Shown here piece by piece: positions 38,805-46,605 of a stretch of DNA of 64,000 nucleotides. Position numbers and translations under genes: made by a program. The DNA is taken from contig NZ_KB908095.1 in assembly GCF_000382345.1 (NCBI RefSeq), positions 44,608 to 108,607 on the forward strand. The letters are read 5' to 3'. Under the pieces are notes generated by a model. It worked only from the letters and a program-made list of their open reading frames with translations, was not told the origin of the DNA and made no database searches. The stretch is from Massilia niastensis DSM 21313 (GTDB lineage Bacteria; Pseudomonadota; Gammaproteobacteria; Burkholderiales; Burkholderiaceae_D). Each line of letters starts with the position of its first letter. Positions within the stretch are counted from its first letter, which is position 1.

Positions 38805-39833
38805 TCAATCGGGCTGTTCGACCGTATACCCCCTGGCCGCCAGCGCCGCGATCACCCCCTTCGGATCGAGGACGTCCTTGATCGGCAGCATCGCAAAGCT
38901 CGAGCTGTTGTTTGCCAGCGCCTTTTCCGCCGAGGCCAGCCACTTTTCGCGCATATTGGTCTTCATGTTCTTGAACGCAGGTTCCTTATCGAACATCGCA
39001 CTGTCGAACAGGGAATCGAAACAGGCTTCGTCGCGTGCGGCGATGTTCAGCTTGCGGATTTCCTCCACATTCCCCTTCGACCACGCGGCGGCGCGCACGC
39101 TGGCTTCCGCGATATCGCTGTCCAGCGTCGCCATCGTTGTCGACAGGCAGGCCACGTCCTTCAGCGAATTCTTCTTGAAGTCCTTCAGCAAACCCCGTGC
39201 ATTGTCCATCGGCAGCTCGACGTTGGACGACGTGACCTTGAGCTTGTGGTTCTTGACGAGTTCCAGCACGCGCTTGCGCACCGCGTAATCGCTGTCCAGG
39301 CCTGCCTGGAGGCGCGCGCTGCGCACCAGCGCCTGGGCCGCGAACAGTGGCCGTTCGCGCTCGACGTCCTCGTTGTCCGGCATGTACTTCGCCTTGAGCG
39401 CCGTCCAGCGCGCATGGTCTTCCGGCGGCATCAGGTCGCGCAACTGGTGGCCATCGGGATTCTTGCGCATGCCGATCATGTAGGGCAGCAGGGTGATCGA
39501 CTTGAACAAGCCTGGATTGGCCGAGGCGCCCGGCGGCGCCAGGTATTCCTGCGAGCGGCCGATGACGGCCTCCACCTGCCGGGAACGCCACTCGACATTC
39601 TTCGGCAGCGGCGAATAGGTTCCGAACACCCACAGCACATGATCGCCCTTCGATACCTTCCACATGCCCGGACCGGGGCGCTGGGCCACGACGTGGATCT
39701 GCTCCGGCACCGGCTGGGCGTCGACGGCCTCGGCCGCAACCGCCTCGGGCTGGGTGGACGGATCGGCCGACTGGCCCCAGGAAGGCGCTGACCATAGACA
39801 CAGGCACAGCGCCGGTACGACGAGTTTGCTCAT
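38805..39833 (-). CDS. TraB/GumN-family protein, exported
   Basis: A 342-residue protein with a signal peptide (MSKLVVPALCLCLWSAPSWG). The first conserved block of this family appears as MWKVSKGDHVLWVFGTYSPLPKNVEWRS, although the usual GxxH motif reads FGTYSPLP here. The C-terminal half is helical and ends MLPIKDVLDPKGVIAALAARGYTV. TraB/GumN proteins are suggested to be metalloproteases, but loss of the usual histidine in the first motif makes activity doubtful. Confidence 0.78.
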   Translation of the reverse strand: MSKLVVPALCLCLWSAPSWGQSADPSTQPEAVAAEAVDAQPVPEQIHVVAQRPGPGMWKVSKGDHVLWVFGTYSPLPKNVEWRSRQVEAVIGRSQEYLAPPGASANPGLFKSITLLPYMIGMRKNPDGHQLRDLMPPEDHARWTALKAKYMPDNEDVERERPLFAAQALVRSARLQAGLDSDYAVRKRVLELVKNHKLKVTSSNVELPMDNARGLLKDFKKNSLKDVACLSTTMATLDSDIAEASVRAAAWSKGNVEEIRKLNIAARDEACFDSLFDSAMFDKEPAFKNMKTNMREKWLASAEKALANNSSSFAMLPIKDVLDPKGVIAALAARGYTVEQPD

Positions 39834-39960
39834 GAGGACATCCTGTTGTTAATGTTTCGCCAATCGTAATGCCATTATGGCAGTAGATGCTCGACAGTAA
39901 CAGGATGTTGCAACTCTATTACCCCAGCATGAGGTGCATATACCGGGCCGCCAGGCTGCT

Positions 39961-41451
39961 TCAGGGAGGAGGCTCGGGCAGGTCGGGCCGCTCCAGCAGT
40001 TCCTGCGCCAGCTTCAGGCCCTTGACCATCACGGAAAACGCTTCCTGCTTGGACGCTTCGTCCGGCACGCGCAGCACGTACGAGGGGTGGTAGATGGTCA
40101 CCACCCAGCTGTCGCCGTGGCGCACGGGACGGCCGATCTTGTCCTTCAGGGTGACGTTCCCGGCCTGGAAAACCGATTTCAGCGCGGTTGCGCCCATGAC
40201 GACGATGACCTTGGGCTTGCACGCGGCCAGTTCCTTCTCGAGCCAGTAGTGGCAGGCCTCGATCTCGCGCTGCACCGGCGTCTTGTGCAGGCGGCGCTTG
40301 CCGCGCGGCTCCCACTTGAAATGCTTGACCGCGTTGGTGAGATAGACGCTGCGCCGGTCCAGGCCCGCCTGCTCGAACACGCGGTCGAGCAGCTTGCCGG
40401 CCGGGCCGACGAAGGGCGCGCCGGCCAGGTCTTCCTGGTCGCCCGGCTGCTCGCCGACGATCATGATGTCCGCGCGCTTCGGCCCTTCCCCGCCGACCGC
40501 CTGGGTCGCGTACTGCCACAGCTCGCAGCGCCGGCATTCGTCGAGCCTGGACGGCTGCTCGCGTTCCGGCTGCGCATCCTCGGGCGCGATCGGGATCGTG
40601 CTGCCGCTCTTGCGCCCGACCGCGGCGACCTGCCCGATGCGGCGCGCGCCCAGCCCCGCCTGGCTGACCAGCGAAGGCACCAGCGCGCCTTCGGGCAGGT
40701 TCTTCCAGAAGCGCGACGGGATGTGGCTTTGCATCAGCGGCGCATTGAGGCGCGCGGGATTGAAGATGCTGCGGTAGTAGGTCAGCCAGAGCGCCTCGCC
40801 GGCGTCGTCGAGGTCGGCCGCGCTCGACATCAGGGGACCGGTGTTGTGCAGGGTCGCGCCGTCCCACAGCACGCTGGCCTCGGGTGTGGCGATCATCCAG
40901 CTGACGCCGCCCATGCGGGCGATGAAATGTTCGGCCACCTGCGGCAGCACGTCGTGGCGCGGCTCGAACCAGGCGACGAAGCGCGGCGGCCCGGCCTCCT
41001 CGGGCCGCTCGCGGAATCGGATGTAGGCATGCATGTCGTGCTCCTCGCGGCGCACCGCCTTGGCCATCGCATGCAGGCGCGCGCCGTCCGGGTCGGCGGG
41101 CGACTGCACGTCGTGCTCGCCCTGCTGCCAGCGCCACATCACCCGGTACAGGAAGGCCCAGCGATCGGGATCCCGGTAGCACGCGGCTTTTTGCAGCATC
41201 TCCAGCAGTGAACGGGGCAAACGCGGGGGCGAATGCGGTGCCGGTTTCGGTTCCTGCAGCGGTATGGCGGCATTATGCGGGGGCCCAGCCGGCGCCGGCG
41301 CACCCGAGAACAGGTCGCCTCCCGGCGCGCCCCAGGTCACCGCCTCGGGCGGCACGCCGGCCCGCAGCAGTTCGCGCGCCGCCTCGCGCCATTCGGCGAA
41401 GCCGGTCACCTGGACCGGCTGGCCTGCGAGGACGGCGGCGGCGGTGTTCAT
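39961..41451 (-). CDS. udgX: UdgX-family uracil-DNA binding protein fused to a DUF4130-like domain
   Basis: A 496-residue fusion. The N-terminal ~280 residues (LQKAACYRDPDRWAFLYRVMW..., HFIARMGGVSWMIATPE, MQSHIPSRFWKNLPEG) match the DNA-metabolism domain I know as TIGR03915/DUF4130. The C-terminal ~200 residues form a family-4-like uracil-DNA glycosylase with GEQPGDQEDLAGAPFVGPAGKLLD and the UdgX-specific loop KRRLH, whose His in known UdgX makes a covalent bond to the abasic site. The start MNTAAAV at 41451 overlaps the stop of the radical-SAM gene by 4 bp. A LexA box precedes the pair. Confidence 0.88.
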   Translation of the reverse strand: MNTAAAVLAGQPVQVTGFAEWREAARELLRAGVPPEAVTWGAPGGDLFSGAPAPAGPPHNAAIPLQEPKPAPHSPPRLPRSLLEMLQKAACYRDPDRWAFLYRVMWRWQQGEHDVQSPADPDGARLHAMAKAVRREEHDMHAYIRFRERPEEAGPPRFVAWFEPRHDVLPQVAEHFIARMGGVSWMIATPEASVLWDGATLHNTGPLMSSAADLDDAGEALWLTYYRSIFNPARLNAPLMQSHIPSRFWKNLPEGALVPSLVSQAGLGARRIGQVAAVGRKSGSTIPIAPEDAQPEREQPSRLDECRRCELWQYATQAVGGEGPKRADIMIVGEQPGDQEDLAGAPFVGPAGKLLDRVFEQAGLDRRSVYLTNAVKHFKWEPRGKRRLHKTPVQREIEACHYWLEKELAACKPKVIVVMGATALKSVFQAGNVTLKDKIGRPVRHGDSWVVTIYHPSYVLRVPDEASKQEAFSVMVKGLKLAQELLERPDLPEPPP

Positions 41452-42677
41452 GCGGCCTGCAGTTCCGGCCACAAATTCATCTGCTGCGGGGCGTCGGCCA
41501 GGTGGCGCCGCAGCAGGGTCGAATCGGCCGCCCCCTGGGCCGGCTTGTAGTCGGCGGTGACGACGAAGGGCGCCAGCTTCTTGAGGCTGCAGCGCAGCCG
41601 CGACAGGTCTTCCCAGCGGATGCGCCGCAGGCGCCGCAGGTCGACCAGGCGCTTGGCGTTGCGCAGGCCGATGCCGGGCACGCGCGCGATCATGCTGGCG
41701 TCGGCGCGGTTCAGGTCCATCGGGAAGTGATCGCGGTTCGACAGCGCCCAGGCCAGCTTGGGATCGACGTCGAGCGCCAGGTTGCCGGACGCCGGCATCA
41801 GTTCGCCGGCGGTGAAGCCGTAGCCGCGCAGCAGGAAGTCGGCCTGGTACAGGCGGTGCTCGCGCAGCAGGGGCGGCGGTGCGGCCGGCACGCTCTTCGG
41901 GCTGTGCGGGATCGGGCTGAAGGCCGAGTAGTACACGCGCTTGAGCTTGTAGCTGCCGTACAGGGTCTCGGCGGTGTTCAGGATGGTGTGGTCGTCGCTG
42001 GCGTCGGCGCCGACGATCATCTGCGTGCTCTGCCCGGCCGGCGCGAAATTCGGCGCCTTCGGCTCCTCGGCCTTTTCGTCGAGCTTGCGGCGGATCGCAC
42101 CCATCGCGAGCTTGATCGTGTGGACGTTCTTCTCGGGCGCCAGGCGGGTCACGCTGTCGTGGGTCGGCAGCTCGATGTTCACCGACAGGCGGTCGGCATA
42201 GCGGCCGGCTGCGGCGATCAGGGCCGGGTCGGCGTCGGGAATGGTCTTGAGGTGGATGTAGCCGCGGAACTGGTGCACCTCGCGCAGCTGGCGCGCGACC
42301 GCCACCAGCTGTTCCATCGTGTAGTCGGCCGAGCGGATGATGCCCGAGCTCAGGAACAGGCCGTCGATGTAGTTGCGGATGTAGAAATCATGGGTCAGCT
42401 TGACCACTTCCTCGACCGAGAAACGGGCGCGCGGCACGTTCGAGCTGCGCCGGTTGATGCAGTACTGGCAATCGTAGATGCAGAAGTTCGTCAGCAGGAT
42501 CTTGAGCAGCGAGACGCAGCGGCCATCGGGCGTGTAGCTGTGGCAGATGCCCATGCCGGTGGTGGCGCCGAGGCCGTCCTTGCCCTCGGAGCCGCGCTTC
42601 GGCGCGCCGCTGCTGGCGCACGAGGCGTCGTATTTGGCGGCGTCGGCCAGGATTTCGAGCTTGTCGTTAAGTTCCAT
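41448..42677 (-). CDS. putative DNA modification/repair radical SAM protein
   Basis: A 409-residue radical-SAM enzyme. The Fe-S ligands are seen in the CxxxCxxC motif, with CIYDCQYC following LKILLTNF. The C-terminal ~100 residues form a helix-hairpin-helix part (MIARVPGIGLRNAKRLVDLRRLRRI) suited to DNA contact. The family is known to travel with UDG-like genes (TIGR03916), as here with udgX translated from an overlapping start. The reaction is not established. A LexA operator lies 12-31 bp upstream of its ATG. Confidence 0.88.
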   Translation of the reverse strand: MELNDKLEILADAAKYDASCASSGAPKRGSEGKDGLGATTGMGICHSYTPDGRCVSLLKILLTNFCIYDCQYCINRRSSNVPRARFSVEEVVKLTHDFYIRNYIDGLFLSSGIIRSADYTMEQLVAVARQLREVHQFRGYIHLKTIPDADPALIAAAGRYADRLSVNIELPTHDSVTRLAPEKNVHTIKLAMGAIRRKLDEKAEEPKAPNFAPAGQSTQMIVGADASDDHTILNTAETLYGSYKLKRVYYSAFSPIPHSPKSVPAAPPPLLREHRLYQADFLLRGYGFTAGELMPASGNLALDVDPKLAWALSNRDHFPMDLNRADASMIARVPGIGLRNAKRLVDLRRLRRIRWEDLSRLRCSLKKLAPFVVTADYKPAQGAADSTLLRRHLADAPQQMNLWPELQAA

Positions 42678-42688
42678 CGCGGCGGGTC

Positions 42689-42708
42689 AACTGTATGGGC
42701 ATACAGTG
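42689..42708 (-). promoter_or_regulatory. LexA operator (SOS box) before the radical-SAM/udgX operon
   Basis: AACTGTATGGGCATACAGTG fits CTGT-N8-ACAG with an extended palindrome (ACTGTATG/CATACAGT). It sits immediately upstream of the start codon at 42677, where bound LexA would cover the promoter or early transcript. It is the second such box in the window. Confidence 0.8.
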
Positions 42709-42809
42709 TACCGCAGCGCGCCGGGGCACGGCATGCGCGGGCGCAGGCGTGCGGGGGTGTGGGCGGTTCAAAGGTGGGACAGGCTTGGCTGGCGCGGCGC
42801 GCGTCCGCC

Positions 42810-44378
42810 TTATACCAGGCGCTGCGCCTGTTCGAGCTGCAGCGGCTCCAGCCGCCCTGCGATCTTCTTGAGGTAGGCCGCCGCCGGCGCCACGCCGGCG
42901 CTGCCCGCCCGGTGCAGCCATGCGTACGCTTCCATCAGGTCGCGCTGCGTGCCCTGCCCGGCCGCGTACATCACGCCCAGGTTGAACTGGGCGCGCGCAT
43001 GTCCCTGGCGCGCGGCGCACAGGTACCAGAAATGCGCCGCCTCGTAGTCGCGCTCGACGCCCTTGCCGCAGTCGTAGCGCAGGCCCAGCTCGAACTGCGC
43101 CAGCGCATGGCCCTGGTCGGCCGCCTTGTGGAACCAGTCGGCGGCCTCGCGCGGATCGCCCTGCTCCAGCCGGTCGAGCAGCGCGCCGACCATGTACTGC
43201 GCGGGCGCATAGTCCTGGTGCGCGGCGCGCCGGTACCATTCCAGCGCCTGCGCGCTGTCGCGCGGCACGCCGATCCCGCCTTCATGACGCAATCCCAGGT
43301 CGAACTGGGCGCGCAGGTGGCCCTGCTCGGCCGCCTTGCGGTACCACGCCGCCGCCAGCGCCGCATCCTGCTCCACGCCGCCGCCGCTGTCGTGCAGCTG
43401 GCCCAGGTGGTGCTGCGCGGCCGGCAGGCCCTGCTCCGCCGCCTGGCGGTACCAGTGCGCCGCCTGCGCCAGGTCGCGCTCGACGCCCTGGCCGTTCTCG
43501 TAGCGCATGCCGAGGTTGTCCTGCGCGCCCGCGTGGCCCTGCCCGGCCGCGCGGCGGAACCAGGCCAGCGCCAGCGTCTCGTTGCGCGGCACGCCCTGCC
43601 CGCTGTCGTGGATCAGGGCCAGGTTGAACTGCGAGCTGGCATGCCCCTGGTCGGCGGCGCGGCCGTACCACAGGATCGCCTGGCGGCTGTCCTGCTCCAC
43701 GTCCTGTCCCTTGTCGTAGCGCAGCCCGAGGTTGAACTGGGCCGGCGCATAGCCCTGCTCGGCGGCCTTGCGCAGCCACGCCAGCGCCTGCTGCGGATCG
43801 CGCGCCACGCCCTGCCCGCTGTCGTGGCGCAGCGCGAGGTTGAATTGCGAGCGCGCGTAGCCCTGCTCGGCGGCGCGCCGGTACCAGCCGAGCGCCGCGT
43901 CCAGGTCCTGCGGCACGCCCTTGCCGGTTTCGACCATCATGCCCAGGTTGTGCTGCGCGCCCGGTTCGCCCTGCTCGGCCGCCTGGCTGAACCAGTGCAA
44001 GACCTGCTGCACGTCGTTCGGCACGCCCTGGCCCTTGGCGTACAGCCAGCCCAGGTTGTACTGGGCCTGGGCATACCCCTGCTCGGCGGCGCGCCGGTAC
44101 CAGTAGGCGGCCTGGCCGAAGTCCTGTTCCACGCCCTGGCCCTTCTGGTACATCACGCCCAGGTTGTACTGGGCCTGCTCCACGCCCGCGGACGCGGCCA
44201 TCCGGTACCAGGCCACCGCCAGCTCGTAGTTGCGCGGCACGCCCTGGCCGTTGACGTACATGAAGCCCAGGCTGTGCTGGGCATTGGCGACGCCGCGCTC
44301 GGCCAGCGCCTTCAGGCGCAGGAATTCCGCCGTGTGGCGGCTGTCCGTGTCGCTGGGCTGGACCGGGGTGTCGGGCAT
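42810..44378 (-). CDS. SEL1-like repeat protein, 13 repeats
   Basis: A 522-residue protein made almost entirely of 36-residue SEL1/TPR-like repeats of the form AQxNLGxxYxxGQGVxxDxxxAxxWYRKAAEQGY. I count 13 copies, from NAQHSLGFMY near residue 34 to RAQFNLGVMY near 460. There is no signal peptide, so it is probably a cytoplasmic scaffold. It lies 6 bp from the c-di-GMP regulator gene upstream, which suggests it serves that signalling system. The repeats are also visible at DNA level. Confidence 0.88.
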   Translation of the reverse strand: MPDTPVQPSDTDSRHTAEFLRLKALAERGVANAQHSLGFMYVNGQGVPRNYELAVAWYRMAASAGVEQAQYNLGVMYQKGQGVEQDFGQAAYWYRRAAEQGYAQAQYNLGWLYAKGQGVPNDVQQVLHWFSQAAEQGEPGAQHNLGMMVETGKGVPQDLDAALGWYRRAAEQGYARSQFNLALRHDSGQGVARDPQQALAWLRKAAEQGYAPAQFNLGLRYDKGQDVEQDSRQAILWYGRAADQGHASSQFNLALIHDSGQGVPRNETLALAWFRRAAGQGHAGAQDNLGMRYENGQGVERDLAQAAHWYRQAAEQGLPAAQHHLGQLHDSGGGVEQDAALAAAWYRKAAEQGHLRAQFDLGLRHEGGIGVPRDSAQALEWYRRAAHQDYAPAQYMVGALLDRLEQGDPREAADWFHKAADQGHALAQFELGLRYDCGKGVERDYEAAHFWYLCAARQGHARAQFNLGVMYAAGQGTQRDLMEAYAWLHRAGSAGVAPAAAYLKKIAGRLEPLQLEQAQRLV

Positions 44379-44384
44379 GGCCGC

Positions 44385-46598
44385 CTACGCCTGGACGGCG
44401 CGCAGGCCAGGCGCCGACTTCGCGCGCAGCGCGCCGATGAAGTCCTGCAGCGGGATCGGGCGGTAGTACAGGTAGCCCTGCATCGTGTGGCAGCCGTTGG
44501 AACGCAGGTAATTCGCCTGCTCCACGGTCTCGACGCCTTCCGCGATCAGGTGCAGGCCCAGGCCGCGCGCGATCGAGATGATCGCCAGGATCACCGGGTA
44601 ATGCCCGCCCTGCTCGTGGATCTCCTTGACGAAGGACTGGTCGATCTTCACCGTATGGATCGGGAAGCGGTGCAGGTAGGAAAGCGAGGAATAGCCGGTG
44701 CCGAAGTCGTCGATCGCCACCGACACGCCGAGCTGGCACAGCTTGTTGAGCTGCTCGATCGCGTACTGCGGATTGCGGATGCAGATGTTCTCGGTGATCT
44801 CCACCTCGATCTGGCCCGGCGCGATCCCGTAGCGCAGCAGCGCGCCGCGCATCTTCTCGAAGAAGTCGCCGCGGTCGAGGTACTGGGGCGACAGGTTCAG
44901 CGACAGGCGCACGTCGGCGCCGCCGACCATTTTCCATTGCAGCATGTCGCGGCACAGCGCGCCGATCATCCAGTCCGAGATCGGCAGCATCAGGCCGTTC
45001 TCTTCGGCGAAGGGCAGGAACTCGCCGGCCGACAGCAGGCCGCGGGTCGGATGGTTCCAGCGCATCAGCGCCTCGGCGCCGACGATCCGGCCGGATACCG
45101 CATCGATCTGCGGCTGGTAGTACATCTCCAGCTCGTCGTGCTCGAGCGCGCGGCGCAGGGCCTGCTCGAGCGCGATCTTCTGGTGCGACACGTCGAGCAT
45201 CGAGTCGTGGTAGAAGCTGTGGCCGTTCTTGCCCAGCGCCTTGACCTGGTACATCGCGATGTCGGCATGGCGCAGCAGCTCGTCGATCGATTCGCCGTCG
45301 CCCGGGTAGATCGCGATGCCGATCGAGGCCGAGATGTGCACTTCGTGGCCGTCCAGGTCGAACGGGCGCTGCAGGGCCTCGAGGAACTTGTCGGCCACCA
45401 TGCGCGCGTCGTCGCGGTCGCGCAGCTCGGGCAGCACGATGGTGAATTCGTCGCCGCCCTGGCGCGCCAGGGTGTCGCCCTTGCGCAGGCATTCCTTCAG
45501 GCGCAGCGCGGCCTGCTGCAGCAGCTCGTCGCCCTTCACGTGGCCGAGCGTGTCGTTGACCAGCTTGAAGCGGTCGAGGTCGATGAACATCACCGCGAGC
45601 TCGGTCTGCTTGCGCTTGGCCTGGATCACGGCCAGGCCGAGGCGGTCCTTGAACAGGATCCGGTTCGGCAGGTCGGTCAGGATGTCGTGGTAGGCCTGGT
45701 AGGAGATGACCTCTTCGGCGCGCTTGCGGTCGGTGATGTCGCGCGCCACGCCGTAGGTGCCGAAGAATTCCAGCTTCTTCACTTCCTGGTCGGGCACGTG
45801 CATGCCGATCGCGTTCAGCGAGATCGTCATCAGGGTGGTGTTGAAGGTACGGTCATGGCCGTTGCCGCCGCGGCACTTCAGGCGCAGCTCGACGTTGCGC
45901 GAGGCGCGCTCGTCAACGCGGCGCTCGTTGAACACGTAGCGCGCGCGCTCCAGGTCTTCCTCGTGCACCAGGATCGAATAGTGCTGGCCCAGCAGCTCGT
46001 CCCTGGTGTAGCCGAGCAGCTGGTAGGCGCGGTCGTTCACGAAGGTGAAGCGGCCCTCGTGGTTCAGCGTGTAGATGATGTCCGGCGAGCTGTCCACCAG
46101 GTAGCGGTACATCTTCTCGGAGTTCTCGAGCTGGGTCGCGATGCGCTCGTTGTCGGCCGCCAGGCGGCGCTGCTGCAGCGCGTTGGCCACCGTGGTCAGG
46201 AGCTCTTCGCGGCTGTAGGGCTTGCGCAGGTAGTCGTAGGCGCCGCGCTTGAGCGCGCCGATCGCCGCATCGATGCCCACCTCGCCGCTCATCACGATGA
46301 CATCGGCGTCGATGCCCTTCTCGTTGATGAAGTCCATGACGTCGTGGCCGCCGATGTCGGGCAGGCGCAGGTCGAGCAGCACCAGGTCGAAGCGCTGGCG
46401 CGACAGCTGGGCCAGCGCCTCGTTGCCCGACGACGCCGTGACCAGGCGGTAGCCGCGGTCGCGCAGCAGTTCGTACAGCGATGACAGCAGGCGCGGCTCG
46501 TCGTCGACCAGCAGCAGGCGCGGCTGGCTGTCCGCCTCGAGGGTCGGAGAAAACGGAGCGGGATCGCCGGGAAACATGGTGGCGGAGGTCGCGTTCAT
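44385..46598 (-). CDS. response regulator with PAS, GGDEF and EAL domains
   Basis: A 737-residue c-di-GMP enzyme. The order is receiver (about 25-145, Asp in LVLLDLRLPDIGG), PAS (about 165-290), GGDEF (about 305-465) and EAL (about 475-735). The cyclase site GGDEF is intact, with the inhibitory RxxD (RKGD) five residues before it. The phosphodiesterase motifs EALMRW, ExTE in EITENICI, DDFGTGYSSL and AEGVET are also intact, so both activities are possible. It lies 7 bp after the HDOD-kinase gene, its likely partner. Confidence 0.93.
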   Translation of the reverse strand: MNATSATMFPGDPAPFSPTLEADSQPRLLLVDDEPRLLSSLYELLRDRGYRLVTASSGNEALAQLSRQRFDLVLLDLRLPDIGGHDVMDFINEKGIDADVIVMSGEVGIDAAIGALKRGAYDYLRKPYSREELLTTVANALQQRRLAADNERIATQLENSEKMYRYLVDSSPDIIYTLNHEGRFTFVNDRAYQLLGYTRDELLGQHYSILVHEEDLERARYVFNERRVDERASRNVELRLKCRGGNGHDRTFNTTLMTISLNAIGMHVPDQEVKKLEFFGTYGVARDITDRKRAEEVISYQAYHDILTDLPNRILFKDRLGLAVIQAKRKQTELAVMFIDLDRFKLVNDTLGHVKGDELLQQAALRLKECLRKGDTLARQGGDEFTIVLPELRDRDDARMVADKFLEALQRPFDLDGHEVHISASIGIAIYPGDGESIDELLRHADIAMYQVKALGKNGHSFYHDSMLDVSHQKIALEQALRRALEHDELEMYYQPQIDAVSGRIVGAEALMRWNHPTRGLLSAGEFLPFAEENGLMLPISDWMIGALCRDMLQWKMVGGADVRLSLNLSPQYLDRGDFFEKMRGALLRYGIAPGQIEVEITENICIRNPQYAIEQLNKLCQLGVSVAIDDFGTGYSSLSYLHRFPIHTVKIDQSFVKEIHEQGGHYPVILAIISIARGLGLHLIAEGVETVEQANYLRSNGCHTMQGYLYYRPIPLQDFIGALRAKSAPGLRAVQA

Positions 46599-46605
46599 GG
46601 TGGGT

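Noticed and set aside
42900..44330. Regularly spaced DNA repeats that could look like an array
   Set aside because: The ~108-bp period is the DNA image of the 36-residue SEL1 protein repeats; there are no short identical direct repeats with unique spacers, so it is not a CRISPR array.
41208..46484. A 1758-codon plus-strand open frame
   Set aside because: It lies antisense to the udgX, radical-SAM, SEL1 and GGDEF-EAL genes, all with recognisable domains; its translation is a low-complexity mix rich in Arg, Ala, Val, His and Gln, typical of the shadow of GC-rich coding DNA.
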